Positions 1 through 7,658 of a stretch of DNA of 17,517 nucleotides are shown piece by piece. The position numbers and the translations under genes were made by a program. Below the pieces are notes generated by a model. It was not told where the DNA came from and made no database searches. It saw nothing but the letters and a program-made list of their open reading frames with translations. Each line of letters begins with the position of its first letter. The first letter of the stretch is position 1. Source of the stretch: Marinospirillum sp. (GTDB taxonomy: Bacteria; Pseudomonadota; Gammaproteobacteria; Pseudomonadales; Halomonadaceae); NCBI GenBank assembly GCA_007116865.1, contig SKHR01000249.1:1-17517 (forward strand). Direction: 5' to 3'.

Positions 1-1776
1 AATAATTTAAGCATTAGTTTGCGCATCATAAGTATAAGCCTACTGCTTTTGGTCGCACTCTCTGTTGCAGTTTGGGAAGCTTTTTCAGGCTACAACGGCT
101 GGTCTAATTATGCCCAGTTGATGAGAGACAACCGCGTTCCTAGCACTCTGGCACTTGGTTCAATGAACACAGAGCGAATGGCGATTAGAGCGCAAACGGT
201 TGAAGTTCAGACTCAAACGCGTGGTTTTACACATAAGGATGAACTTCGCTCTATCGCTGAGCAGCGCAGCCGGTCTTGGGAAGTAATTGATCGAAACTGG
301 GAGCTGTTTGCCTCAATGCCGCGCTTGTCTCAAGCAGGTCAGGATCTGTTTAATCAGCTTGAGCGTGAATATGCTGCCTGGCGGAATATTTATGTTGATC
401 TTGACCGCCTCATTGCTGCATTGATTGAAGAAAGGGATCCCGTTGCTTATCAGAACCTCATGCGCCGCTACACAGAAACGGTTGATCGTATGGTGCCGAT
501 TTCAAATGCGATGGGCGCTACTTTTGTTGAGCTTGTTGAGGGGAATGCAGAGCGATCTGCTGCAGATGCAAACTATGCGGTAGAGGAAGCACAGAACGCT
601 CTGACCAGGCTCTCTATTTTGACTGCCTTGCTAGTGCTTGTCTCTGCGAGCTTACTTACGTTTTTAATGCTGAGTATCGTGCGCCCAATGCGCAAGTTGA
701 TTAATCATTTTGAGCATTTAGGTCAAGGTGAGCTCAATCAAGTTATCGATACATCTCGTAAAGATGAAGTCGGGCAGGCTTTGCAGGCTTTGGCGGCCAT
801 GCAAGAAAAGTTCAGGCAGTTAATCAGTGAGATAAAAGATTCTGTAGAAGCGATTTCTACGGCTTCGACAGAAATTGCTACTGGTAATACAGATTTGTCT
901 CAGCGAACTGAAGAGCAGGCCTCGAGTCTTGAAGAAACCGCATCGAGCATGGAAGAGCTGACCTCAACGGTCAAACAGAATGCTGATAATGCGCGTCAAG
1001 CCAGTCAGTTAAGTGCAAGTGCAAGTGAAGCAGCACATAAAGGCGGCTCTCGAGTTGGTGAAGCAGTTGAAAAAATGCACGAATTGACTGCCAGTGCCAG
1101 TAAAATGAGTGAGATCATTCAGGTCATTGATGGCATCGCTTTTCAAACCAATATTCTGGCATTAAATGCTGCTGTCGAAGCGGCTAGAGCTGGTGAGCAA
1201 GGCCGAGGTTTTGCTGTAGTTGCTGGTGAGGTTCGTACACTTGCACAGCGTTCAGCAGCAGCGGCTAAAGAGATCCAAGAGCTGATCCGTAAGGACGGTG
1301 AGATTGTTGAAGCGACCAGCGAGGTGGTTCAGGCCTCTGGTGATAGTATGCAGGAGATCGTCAGCTCCGTGCAGCGAGTGGCTGATATCATGGGTGAAAT
1401 TGCAGCGGCCTCGGACGAGCAGAGCCAAGGCATTGAGCAGGTCAACCAAGCCATCATGCAGATGGATGATGTGACCCAGCAAAACGCCGCGCTGGTTGAA
1501 GAAGCAGCGGCAGCTGCTGAATCCTTACAAGATCAGGCTCAGTCACTGGCGGACTCAGTTTCGATTTTTAAGATAGACGAGGCTGAGGTCGAAACGCTAC
1601 AACCCAAAGCCCCTAAGCTGGCCTCTAAACCAAACCAATCTACATCCTTTGTCAAGTCTGCAGGGGGAGCAAAACCTAATAAAGTCGTGAGCTCAGTCAG
1701 GCAGCACACCAGCAGTCCTGCTAAGCCTCTGTCACCACCCAGGCGTCAACAGGACGAAGAGTGGGAGGAGTTTTAA
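1..1776 (+). CDS. Methyl-accepting chemotaxis protein (5' end cut by window edge)
   Basis: Transmembrane chemoreceptor that would signal to CheA/CheW and be methylated by CheR. The frame is open to base 1. A TTG at 19 could serve as a start, but the residues before it (NNLSISLRI) look like a normal receptor N-terminus, so the real start is probably just upstream of the window. Visible parts: TM1 (about nt 25-80), a helical periplasmic sensor resembling the four-helix-bundle class (about nt 90-590), TM2 (about nt 600-670), HAMP (about nt 670-830), then the cytoplasmic signalling coiled coil. The hairpin tip around nt 1129-1260 contains ILALNAAVEAARAGEQGRGF. Methylation-type repeats with paired Glu lie near nt 910-960. 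A flexible Ser/Pro/Lys-rich linker (about nt 1580-1755) ends in EEWEEF, the x-[aromatic]-x-x-[aromatic] CheR-docking pentapeptide; P. aeruginosa Aer2/McpB ends in GWEEF. cheR follows after 112 nt. The ligand cannot be told from sequence. Confidence 0.95.
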   Translation, partial: NNLSISLRIISISLLLLVALSVAVWEAFSGYNGWSNYAQLMRDNRVPSTLALGSMNTERMAIRAQTVEVQTQTRGFTHKDELRSIAEQRSRSWEVIDRNWELFASMPRLSQAGQDLFNQLEREYAAWRNIYVDLDRLIAALIEERDPVAYQNLMRRYTETVDRMVPISNAMGATFVELVEGNAERSAADANYAVEEAQNALTRLSILTALLVLVSASLLTFLMLSIVRPMRKLINHFEHLGQGELNQVIDTSRKDEVGQALQALAAMQEKFRQLISEIKDSVEAISTASTEIATGNTDLSQRTEEQASSLEETASSMEELTSTVKQNADNARQASQLSASASEAAHKGGSRVGEAVEKMHELTASASKMSEIIQVIDGIAFQTNILALNAAVEAARAGEQGRGFAVVAGEVRTLAQRSAAAAKEIQELIRKDGEIVEATSEVVQASGDSMQEIVSSVQRVADIMGEIAAASDEQSQGIEQVNQAIMQMDDVTQQNAALVEEAAAAAESLQDQAQSLADSVSIFKIDEAEVETLQPKAPKLASKPNQSTSFVKSAGGAKPNKVVSSVRQHTSSPAKPLSPPRRQQDEEWEEF

Positions 1777-1888
1777 AGTTCGGTCATCAGTACTGTGATG
1801 AATTGATCATGTATCCACGGCGGTAATCCGTTAATGGCCTGATGTTAGAAACGAGCTGCCGATGACTTAACGATTAGGCTAAACCTCG

Positions 1889-2725
1889 ATGACAGAAAAA
1901 CAGCGTGAATTTGATTTTACCGATCGAGATTTCGATCAAATCCGTGCGCTTGCCAAGGCACGGGCGGGTATTTTTTTAAGCCCACAAAAGCGGGACATGG
2001 TGTACAGTCGCATTGCGCGGCGTTTGCGTGCACTCAAGCTGAAAACCTTTGAAGACTATTTGCATCAGTTGGAAGCCAATGAGGACGAGGCGCAGGACTT
2101 TATCAACGCCCTGACCACCAATCTGACATCTTTTTTCCGTGAAGCCCATCATTTTGAAATCCTGGCCGAGCAGATGTTAGCGGTGGCTCAACATCATAAG
2201 GGGCCTATTCGCATCTGGTCCAGTGCCTGCTCAACAGGCGAGGAAGCCTACTCACTGGCGATGACCGCCATTGAGACGTTTGGCAGCTGGACACCGCCCG
2301 TGCGTATTTTGGCCACTGATGTTGATACCAATGTGCTGCATCAGGCAAAACGCGGTATTTATGCCTCTGACCGGCTCAGCAAAATGGACTCTGCACGGAT
2401 CAAAAGCTTTTTTGTCAAAGGTAAGGGCAAGCATGTTGGAATGGTCAAGGTGCGCAGTCAGGTTCAGGATCTGGTTCACTTTAATGCACTCAACCTCTTG
2501 TCTCCCAAGTGGCCAGTGAAGGGGCCATTTGATGCAATTTTTTGTCGAAATGTCATGATCTACTTTGATAAGCCAACCCAGTATCAGGTTTTGTCAAAGT
2601 TCAAACCCCTGCTGACTAAACAGGGCCTGCTGTATGCCGGGCACTCTGAGAGCTTTCAGCATGCTGCCGACTTATTTCGACTACAGGGAAAAACGGTTTT
2701 CGCACCTGTAGGGAGTTCATCTTAA
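1889..2725 (+). CDS. cheR: Chemotaxis protein methyltransferase CheR
   Basis: Transfers methyl groups from S-adenosylmethionine to receptor glutamates, setting adaptation. The 278 residues have the CheR layout. The helical N-terminal domain (about 1-85) ends in NLTSFFRE, whose Arg84 matches the conserved Arg of the E. coli enzyme. The SAM fold carries SSACSTGEEA at 111-120, ATDVD at 142-146 and the CRNVMIYFD strand at 219-227, with GHSES at 251-255. The insertion at about 165-205 is the beta-subdomain that binds receptor pentapeptides in this family, which suits the EWEEF tail of the receptor encoded just upstream. The ATG at 1889 has only a weak ribosome-binding site, but no better in-frame start is visible. 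cheD follows 14 nt after the stop. Confidence 0.96.
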   Translation: MTEKQREFDFTDRDFDQIRALAKARAGIFLSPQKRDMVYSRIARRLRALKLKTFEDYLHQLEANEDEAQDFINALTTNLTSFFREAHHFEILAEQMLAVAQHHKGPIRIWSSACSTGEEAYSLAMTAIETFGSWTPPVRILATDVDTNVLHQAKRGIYASDRLSKMDSARIKSFFVKGKGKHVGMVKVRSQVQDLVHFNALNLLSPKWPVKGPFDAIFCRNVMIYFDKPTQYQVLSKFKPLLTKQGLLYAGHSESFQHAADLFRLQGKTVFAPVGSSS

Positions 2726-2739
2726 CCGAGGTGGTGTGA

Positions 2740-3360
2740 GTGGATCAGTCCTCCCAAGAGCCCTTGGGTGAAAGCCTGGGGCCGCAAATCTATCACGACA
2801 GCTACTTTGACGTTGAAGCCGTCAAAGTCCTGCCTGGGGAGTACTATGTGACTGCACAGGACAAGCTGATCGTGACGGTGCTGGGAACCTGTGTGGCCGC
2901 CTGTATCTATGACCCTCAGCGGGGTGTAGGGGGAATGAGCCACTTCATGCTGCCTTTTGACTACGAGGCAAGCCATCTGATTGATACCTCAATACGTTAT
3001 GGCAGTCACGCACTTGAGGTTCTGGTCAATCAGCTACTGAAAATGGGCGCTGAAAAAAATCGCCTGGAGGCAAAAGTCTTTGGTGGTGGAGATGTGCTGG
3101 CTGCACCCGACAGCCATGTGATTGGAGAGCGTAATGCACGTTTTTTGCTAGATTACCTAAGTGCAGAAAAAATCACTATATCCAGTCAAAGTCTGCTGGG
3201 TCGCTACCCACAAAAGGTGTACTTTTTTCCGACCAGTGGACGCGTGCTGGTCAAGAAGTTAAAGCGCTTGAACAACTCAACGATCTTTGATCGGGAAGCG
3301 CGTTATTGTGAGCAGCTGTTAAACGTTGAAGTTTCCGGCAATATCGAGCTATTTGGATGA
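2740..3360 (+). CDS. cheD: Chemoreceptor glutamine deamidase CheD (copy 1)
   Basis: CheD deamidates specific receptor glutamines to glutamates; in CheC-containing bacteria it also binds CheC. The 206 residues hold the signature LIVTVLGTCVAAC with presumed nucleophile Cys51 and catalytic His68 in GGMSHFMLP. The 17-residue Cys-His spacing equals that of T. maritima CheD (Cys27/His44). EAKVFGGG and IGERN lie further on. GTG at 2740 is the start: an in-frame TGA lies directly before it, and GAGGTGG at 2728-2734 is a well-placed Shine-Dalgarno. A roughly 20-residue extension precedes the conserved core. The protein ends in SGNIELFG, a tail it shares with two other proteins in this operon. A second cheD lies at 7659-8267. 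The position between cheR and cheB matches the P. aeruginosa Che2 order. Confidence 0.95.
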   Translation: MDQSSQEPLGESLGPQIYHDSYFDVEAVKVLPGEYYVTAQDKLIVTVLGTCVAACIYDPQRGVGGMSHFMLPFDYEASHLIDTSIRYGSHALEVLVNQLLKMGAEKNRLEAKVFGGGDVLAAPDSHVIGERNARFLLDYLSAEKITISSQSLLGRYPQKVYFFPTSGRVLVKKLKRLNNSTIFDREARYCEQLLNVEVSGNIELFG

Positions 3361-3364
3361 AGCC

Positions 3365-4447
3365 ATGAAGGATGTGATCAAAGTACTGGTGGTTGATGAC
3401 TCAGCGCTGATTCGAAGCCTGCTGACAGAAATCATCAATCAACAGCCGGATATGCAGGTGGTGGCAGTTGCACCAGACCCGCTGGTTGCTCGTGAGCTGA
3501 TCAAGCAACATGACCCGGATGTGCTCACTCTGGATGTTGAGATGCCACGGATGGATGGGCTGGATTTTTTAGAACGCTTGATGCGCTTGAGACCCATGCC
3601 GGTCTTGATGGTCTCATCCTTGACGGATCAAGGTTCAGAAGTCACTTTACGGGCATTAGAGCTGGGTGCAATTGACTATGTGTCCAAACCCAAGGTGGGG
3701 ATTGCCCAAGGGTTGAAAGACTATGCGGATGTGATTGCTGAAAAACTTCGTGCATGTGCAGTGGCGAAAATTCGCCCTAAAACCCAGCAGCGTCAGCAGG
3801 CTCAAGCACAGCAACGAGCGGCTTCAGTGGCGGCCAGTTTGCAGCAGGTGCGTTATGCGTCAACCGAGAAGGTGATTTTTGTTGGGGCATCAACGGGTGG
3901 AACCGAAGCGGTCAAAGACTTTTTGATTGACTTGCCCGCGGATATGCCGGCAATCCTGATCACTCAGCATATGCCGGAAAACTTTACACGCACTTTTGCA
4001 CAAAGGTTAGACGGATTATGTGTACTCAAAGTGAAAGAAGCAGTGCATAATGAAAGAGTTTTGCCGGGGCATGTTTATATCGCACCAGGCAATCAACATT
4101 TAGAGATTCGACGCAGTGGTGCAAATTACATGACTCGTTTAACCAGTGATGCTCCCGTCAATCGGCATCGTCCTTCAGTGGATGTGCTGTTTGATTCTGC
4201 CGCTCACTATGCGGGGCATAATGCGGTAGGGGTCATTTTAACGGGAATGGGAAAAGATGGTGCTGCAGGTTTGTTACGGATGAAGCAAGCCGGTGCATAC
4301 ACCTTGGCTCAGGATGAGGCCAGCTGTGTTGTTTATGGAATGCCCAAAGAGGCGGTTGCGCTGGGTGCGGTGGATCAGGTGTTGCCTTTAACTGATTTGC
4401 CCGGCTGTGTGATCCGTCACCTGGGCCAAAGAGTCAATAGGGTTTAA
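3365..4447 (+). CDS. cheB: Chemotaxis response regulator protein-glutamate methylesterase CheB
   Basis: Removes receptor methyl groups when phosphorylated by CheA and may also deamidate receptor glutamines. The receiver domain (about 1-125) has the acidic pair Asp11/Asp12, phospho-acceptor Asp57 in LTLDVEMP and Lys108 in SKP. A Gln-rich linker (about 138-162) precedes the C-terminal esterase. The catalytic triad is Ser176 in GASTGG, His202 in TQHMP and Asp298 in GMGKDG; both spacings (26 and 96 residues) equal those of E. coli CheB. The frame extends upstream to an ATG at 3326 inside cheD, but that adds a 13-residue leader without homology. The ATG at 3365, followed directly by the DVIKVLVVDDS receiver strand and lying 4 nt after the cheD stop, is the better start, giving 360 residues. 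Confidence 0.96.
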   Translation: MKDVIKVLVVDDSALIRSLLTEIINQQPDMQVVAVAPDPLVARELIKQHDPDVLTLDVEMPRMDGLDFLERLMRLRPMPVLMVSSLTDQGSEVTLRALELGAIDYVSKPKVGIAQGLKDYADVIAEKLRACAVAKIRPKTQQRQQAQAQQRAASVAASLQQVRYASTEKVIFVGASTGGTEAVKDFLIDLPADMPAILITQHMPENFTRTFAQRLDGLCVLKVKEAVHNERVLPGHVYIAPGNQHLEIRRSGANYMTRLTSDAPVNRHRPSVDVLFDSAAHYAGHNAVGVILTGMGKDGAAGLLRMKQAGAYTLAQDEASCVVYGMPKEAVALGAVDQVLPLTDLPGCVIRHLGQRVNRV

Positions 4448-4464
4448 GGAAGGGGAAGGAAGTG

Positions 4465-5640
4465 ATGAAAAAAGTCCTGCTGCTGGGTCTGCTCGGTTTG
4501 TTACTGGCTGCCGGGGTGATTTGGGGTGAAGGGGTTCCTCATTGGCTCTTAAGTCTGCTGCTGTTGCTTGGTTTTGCCTTGGGGCTGGGTTTTCCTAGTG
4601 CCCAGCCTGAAACTGCCGATGAGCTTTCTCAAAATAAAGCACCGGCCAAACCCAGTGTGACTGAAGATGCCTTGCAAAAAGACTACTCACGTTTAAGTGA
4701 AACCATCAGCGAAGTGGTGGGTGAGTCATTGAGCGATTTGGATTCTCTGCAACGCATGCAGAACGATGCCCTGTCTACGCTGAGTGCCTCTTTCAATCAG
4801 TTAAAGGCTGACCTGGACCAGCAACAGACTTTGGTTGGTAATTTGCTTTATGGTGAAAAAACCGAAGCTCAGACGGGGGACTCATCGCAAGATCACATGC
4901 ATAATTTTGCCGAGCAAACACTGGAAACGCTCAACAACTTTGTTGAGTCATCGGTTCAGACCAGTGCTGACTTGATGGAAATGCTGGAACGGGTTTCTAC
5001 CCTGTCTGAAGGCATGCCAGATCTGATGGCCGCCTTGGGAGATATCGATAATATCGCTGAACAGACCAATTTGCTGGCTTTGAATGCGGCCATTGAGGCG
5101 GCCAGGGCTGGGGAGCACGGCCGGGGTTTTGCCGTTGTTGCTGACGAAGTTCGCAGCCTATCCAACCGCTCTGCGGAGTTCAGCCGAACCATTCAGCAAA
5201 ACCTGAAAACAATGAATAAGCGGATTACCAGCCTAGTCGATGATGTCAGTAAGATCGCATCACAGGATATGAGCTTTATTCTGAATGCCAAAAAGGAAGT
5301 GGAGGCAGCGATACAGTTGCTACTCCAAAAAGCAGAAAGTGATCAGCGTGTCACCGAGGAGCTGGAATCTTTGTCGCAAACCCTGTCGTCTGCCCTCTAC
5401 GATGCTATGCGGGCAATGCAGTATGAAGACATGAGCAGTCAAACCATTCAGCATACGGTATCAGAGCAAAATCACCTGCTCATGCTGGTTGAAGCCCTGA
5501 AGCAGGGGGCAGATGATCCACAACAGTTTCACGCGCTGCTCAAAGAGACCGTCGAAGAGTATCAGTCACAAAGAAAAGAGCGGCGTTCTAATCCGGTCTC
5601 AAGTCAATCCATGGATAGTGGCGATATTGACCTTTTTTAG
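4465..5640 (+). CDS. Small receptor-like coiled-coil protein with MCP hairpin tip and CheZ-like helix
   Basis: A 391-residue protein with two short N-terminal hydrophobic segments (about 4-20 and 27-43) and almost no periplasmic loop, so it is probably a membrane-hairpin-anchored cytoplasmic protein with no external sensor. Residues 193-230 carry the receptor tip (IAEQTNLLALNAAIEAARAG, then EHGRGFAVVADEVR), expected to contact CheA and CheW. HAMP is not recognisable. The C-terminal third departs from normal receptors. MQYEDMSSQTIQH at 318-330 resembles the CheZ catalytic helix (QDFQDLTGQVI), with Asp322 and Gln326 in the D-x-x-x-Q spacing. The protein ends in SGDIDLF about 69 residues later, much as CheZ ends in a CheY-binding peptide. 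GTG at 4462 is an alternative start; ATG at 4465 fits the purine-rich GGAAGGA before it. It may feed signal into, or drain phosphate from, the downstream response-regulator module. That role is inference. Confidence 0.85.
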   Translation: MKKVLLLGLLGLLLAAGVIWGEGVPHWLLSLLLLLGFALGLGFPSAQPETADELSQNKAPAKPSVTEDALQKDYSRLSETISEVVGESLSDLDSLQRMQNDALSTLSASFNQLKADLDQQQTLVGNLLYGEKTEAQTGDSSQDHMHNFAEQTLETLNNFVESSVQTSADLMEMLERVSTLSEGMPDLMAALGDIDNIAEQTNLLALNAAIEAARAGEHGRGFAVVADEVRSLSNRSAEFSRTIQQNLKTMNKRITSLVDDVSKIASQDMSFILNAKKEVEAAIQLLLQKAESDQRVTEELESLSQTLSSALYDAMRAMQYEDMSSQTIQHTVSEQNHLLMLVEALKQGADDPQQFHALLKETVEEYQSQRKERRSNPVSSQSMDSGDIDLF

Positions 5641-5657
5641 TTAATTCTGGAGCTCCT

Positions 5658-5942
5658 ATGTCGAATGTTGGTGTTGTCATCATTCCGGAAAAGTTTGATT
5701 TCAACTTTCACAGTCAGTTTTCAAAGCAAACCGATGTGTTGATCGATGACCCTCAGGTTCATGTGATCAGCTTAAATTTTTCTGCCACTCACTATCTGGA
5801 CAGCTCGGCGTTAGGGATGGTGGTGTATCTCCATAAAAAGGCCTCCGCGGCGAATAAAAAGGTCGTTATTTCAAATGCCTCGGGTGTGGCAGAAGAAATC
5901 TTGCGGGTTGCCAATATACAGCGGTTGATCGACATTGTATGA
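5658..5942 (+). CDS. STAS-domain anti-anti-sigma factor (HsbA/CrsA-like)
   Basis: A single STAS domain of 94 residues, the size of SpoIIAA, RsbV or HsbA. The core motif is YLDSSALGMVV; by analogy with SpoIIAA Ser58, Ser49 directly after Asp48 is the likely phosphorylation site. In partner switching the unphosphorylated form captures an anti-sigma factor or another target, a serine kinase phosphorylates and inactivates it, and a PP2C phosphatase restores it. All three roles could be met here, because the next gene, overlapping by 4 nt (ATGA), encodes a protein with both PP2C and HATPase kinase domains. RBS TGGAGC at 5648-5653. The downstream partner (for example FlgM, a diguanylate cyclase or a sigma factor) is not in the window. 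Confidence 0.9.
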   Translation: MSNVGVVIIPEKFDFNFHSQFSKQTDVLIDDPQVHVISLNFSATHYLDSSALGMVVYLHKKASAANKKVVISNASGVAEEILRVANIQRLIDIV

Positions 5943-7654
5943 ATCTGGTTGCTGAGCCTTCGGCAAGCATCAGTGCCTTGATTGTAGAGGCTGATGCAGG
6001 CTTGCTTGAAGCCTATCAGCAGACCTTGCCTCCGCAAGGAATTCATCTGACGGGTGTGTCCAGCCTTGCAGAGCTTGAGTGGTTGCTTCAGGCCGGACAT
6101 GCCTATGATGTGCTGATCGTCGATCTTGGCAAAACAGATGCGAGTGAACGCCTGGACTGGTTGATCAGCCTGCTGGGGCCACAAGAGCTGGATAAGGCCC
6201 CGGTCATTTTGCTAGGTGATACTCAAGACAACCTATTGCTTGAGCGCTTTCAGGTGTGGGGCGGTACGGACTTTTTGCGCCTGCCGGTCGCGCCGGGTTT
6301 CCTGGCCATGAAAACTCGCATGGCTATCGAGAGTCATCGAACATTACAGACGTCCAACGATCAAAAAAAGCAGCTTGAAAAGCTGCTGCATGACACCCGC
6401 CGTGAAGGCGAAATGGCCTCGTATATTTTTTATAGTAATCTGCTGGATCAAAATACAGACTCCATTCGCGGCTTTAATCGTTATATCAACGGCTGCACTG
6501 ATTTTTGTGCCGACCTGGTGCTGGCGCGCTTCTCGCCCTCGGGCAGTGTCTTTGTTTTGCATGCCGATGCGATGGGGCATGGACTTTCAGCCACCATTAC
6601 TCTGTCCGATTTGGTTGATGTGTTTCACTCCATGGTCAACAAGGGGTATGCCTTGCCCATGATCGTGCGTGAAATGAACCGCAAACTCCATGCGAAGTTA
6701 CCGCCGGATCGATTTCTGGCTGCTGCTTTGATTGAAATAGATATTCAGCATGAGCAGATCAGTGTCTGGAATGGAGGCATGCCACCGGTTCAACTGCTGA
6801 ACCGAAAAGGCGAAGTGGACAGCCTGTTTGAATCACGCAATATGGCACTGGGGATTTTAGATACCCTGGCGTTTGACTCTTCGGTTGAACGTCTACCCTT
6901 ACCGCACGAGGGAGCGCTGTTTGGCTGTAGTGATGGCGTGCTGGATCAGCGCAATGAGCTGGGGGATGCGTTTGGTATGCCGAGATTGCTCTCGGTGCTA
7001 ATGCGGAATGCCGCGGGTGGTTTGACCGGGGCGCTGGTTTCTGAACTTAAGAACTTCAGTGGGTTGCCCAGTTTTGATGACGATGTGTCTTTTTACTATG
7101 TGCATTTTCATGAGTTGATTCACTTTCTGGAGCAGCGCCAGTTTGCTTCACAGGGGCGATACCGGCAATTTGAAATCGCTCCATTTGACTGGTCTTTGAC
7201 CTTACAGGGTGGGCAGATCGTCGCCCAGGAATTACCTGCAATGGCCAATGAGTTTTTACGTGAGATGGGGTTGAATCAGCCCTTTTGCCAGCGGGCCTTC
7301 ACGGTGATCAGTGAGCTGATCAATAACGCAGTGGATCACGGTTTGTTGGGCCTGTCTTCGGATATTAAAGCGGATCCGGAAGGTTTCAGTGAGTATTTTG
7401 TTCTGCGAGACAAAATGCTGCGCCAGTTAAAGCCAGATGCCTGGCTGAGTGTTTCACTGCGCTGGCAAAATGATCGTAGTCGAACCTGTTTGCATGTCTG
7501 TATTGATCACAGTGGCGAAGGCTTTGATGTTGAGCGGGTGATGAACCGGCCCAAAAATGAGCTGTCTGGACGAGGCCTGATCTTGATTCAGAAGCTGGCA
7601 GCACGTTTAGACTACGAAAATGAAGGGCGCAGGGCGCTTGTGATTTTGGAGTAA
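5939..7654 (+). CDS. Receiver-PP2C phosphatase-HATPase kinase, partner-switching response regulator (HsbR/CrsR-like)
   Basis: A 571-residue protein with three domains, the layout of P. aeruginosa HsbR and Shewanella CrsR. The receiver (about 10-130) keeps an acidic site at Glu17/Asp19 and Asp62 in VLIVDLG, but the conserved Thr/Ser aligns with Gly93 and the conserved Lys with Leu115, so its switching is doubtful or atypical. The SpoIIE-type PP2C domain (about 155-390) has the metal residues Asp191, Asp210 in DAMGHG, Asp332 in CSDG and Asp381/382 in FDDDVS. The HATPase domain (about 415-571, RsbW/SpoIIAB type) has N-box Asn463 in ELINNAVDHG, G1 Asp523 in DHSGEG and G2 SGRGL at 543-547, all intact. 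The expected substrate is the STAS protein just upstream. A paralogue is encoded at 8276-10522. Translational coupling through the ATGA overlap suggests a fixed ratio of the two partners. Confidence 0.93.
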   Translation: MNLVAEPSASISALIVEADAGLLEAYQQTLPPQGIHLTGVSSLAELEWLLQAGHAYDVLIVDLGKTDASERLDWLISLLGPQELDKAPVILLGDTQDNLLLERFQVWGGTDFLRLPVAPGFLAMKTRMAIESHRTLQTSNDQKKQLEKLLHDTRREGEMASYIFYSNLLDQNTDSIRGFNRYINGCTDFCADLVLARFSPSGSVFVLHADAMGHGLSATITLSDLVDVFHSMVNKGYALPMIVREMNRKLHAKLPPDRFLAAALIEIDIQHEQISVWNGGMPPVQLLNRKGEVDSLFESRNMALGILDTLAFDSSVERLPLPHEGALFGCSDGVLDQRNELGDAFGMPRLLSVLMRNAAGGLTGALVSELKNFSGLPSFDDDVSFYYVHFHELIHFLEQRQFASQGRYRQFEIAPFDWSLTLQGGQIVAQELPAMANEFLREMGLNQPFCQRAFTVISELINNAVDHGLLGLSSDIKADPEGFSEYFVLRDKMLRQLKPDAWLSVSLRWQNDRSRTCLHVCIDHSGEGFDVERVMNRPKNELSGRGLILIQKLAARLDYENEGRRALVILE

Positions 7655-7658
7655 CATC

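Noticed and set aside
1285..1335. Divergent stretch RKDGEIVEATSEVV in the receptor coiled coil, as a compensated frameshift
   Set aside because: Length and heptad register are kept, the alternative frames do not restore the usual residues, and ordinary substitutions explain it.
1785..1800. CATCA/TGATG stem-loop after the chemoreceptor gene, as a terminator
   Set aside because: Only 5 bp with no T-tract; cheR shortly follows on the same strand and is expected to be co-transcribed.
3326..3364. Upstream ATG extending cheB by 13 residues into cheD
   Set aside because: The leader shows no homology to CheB, overlaps cheD by 35 nt, and the ATG at 3365 gives the usual receiver N-terminus.
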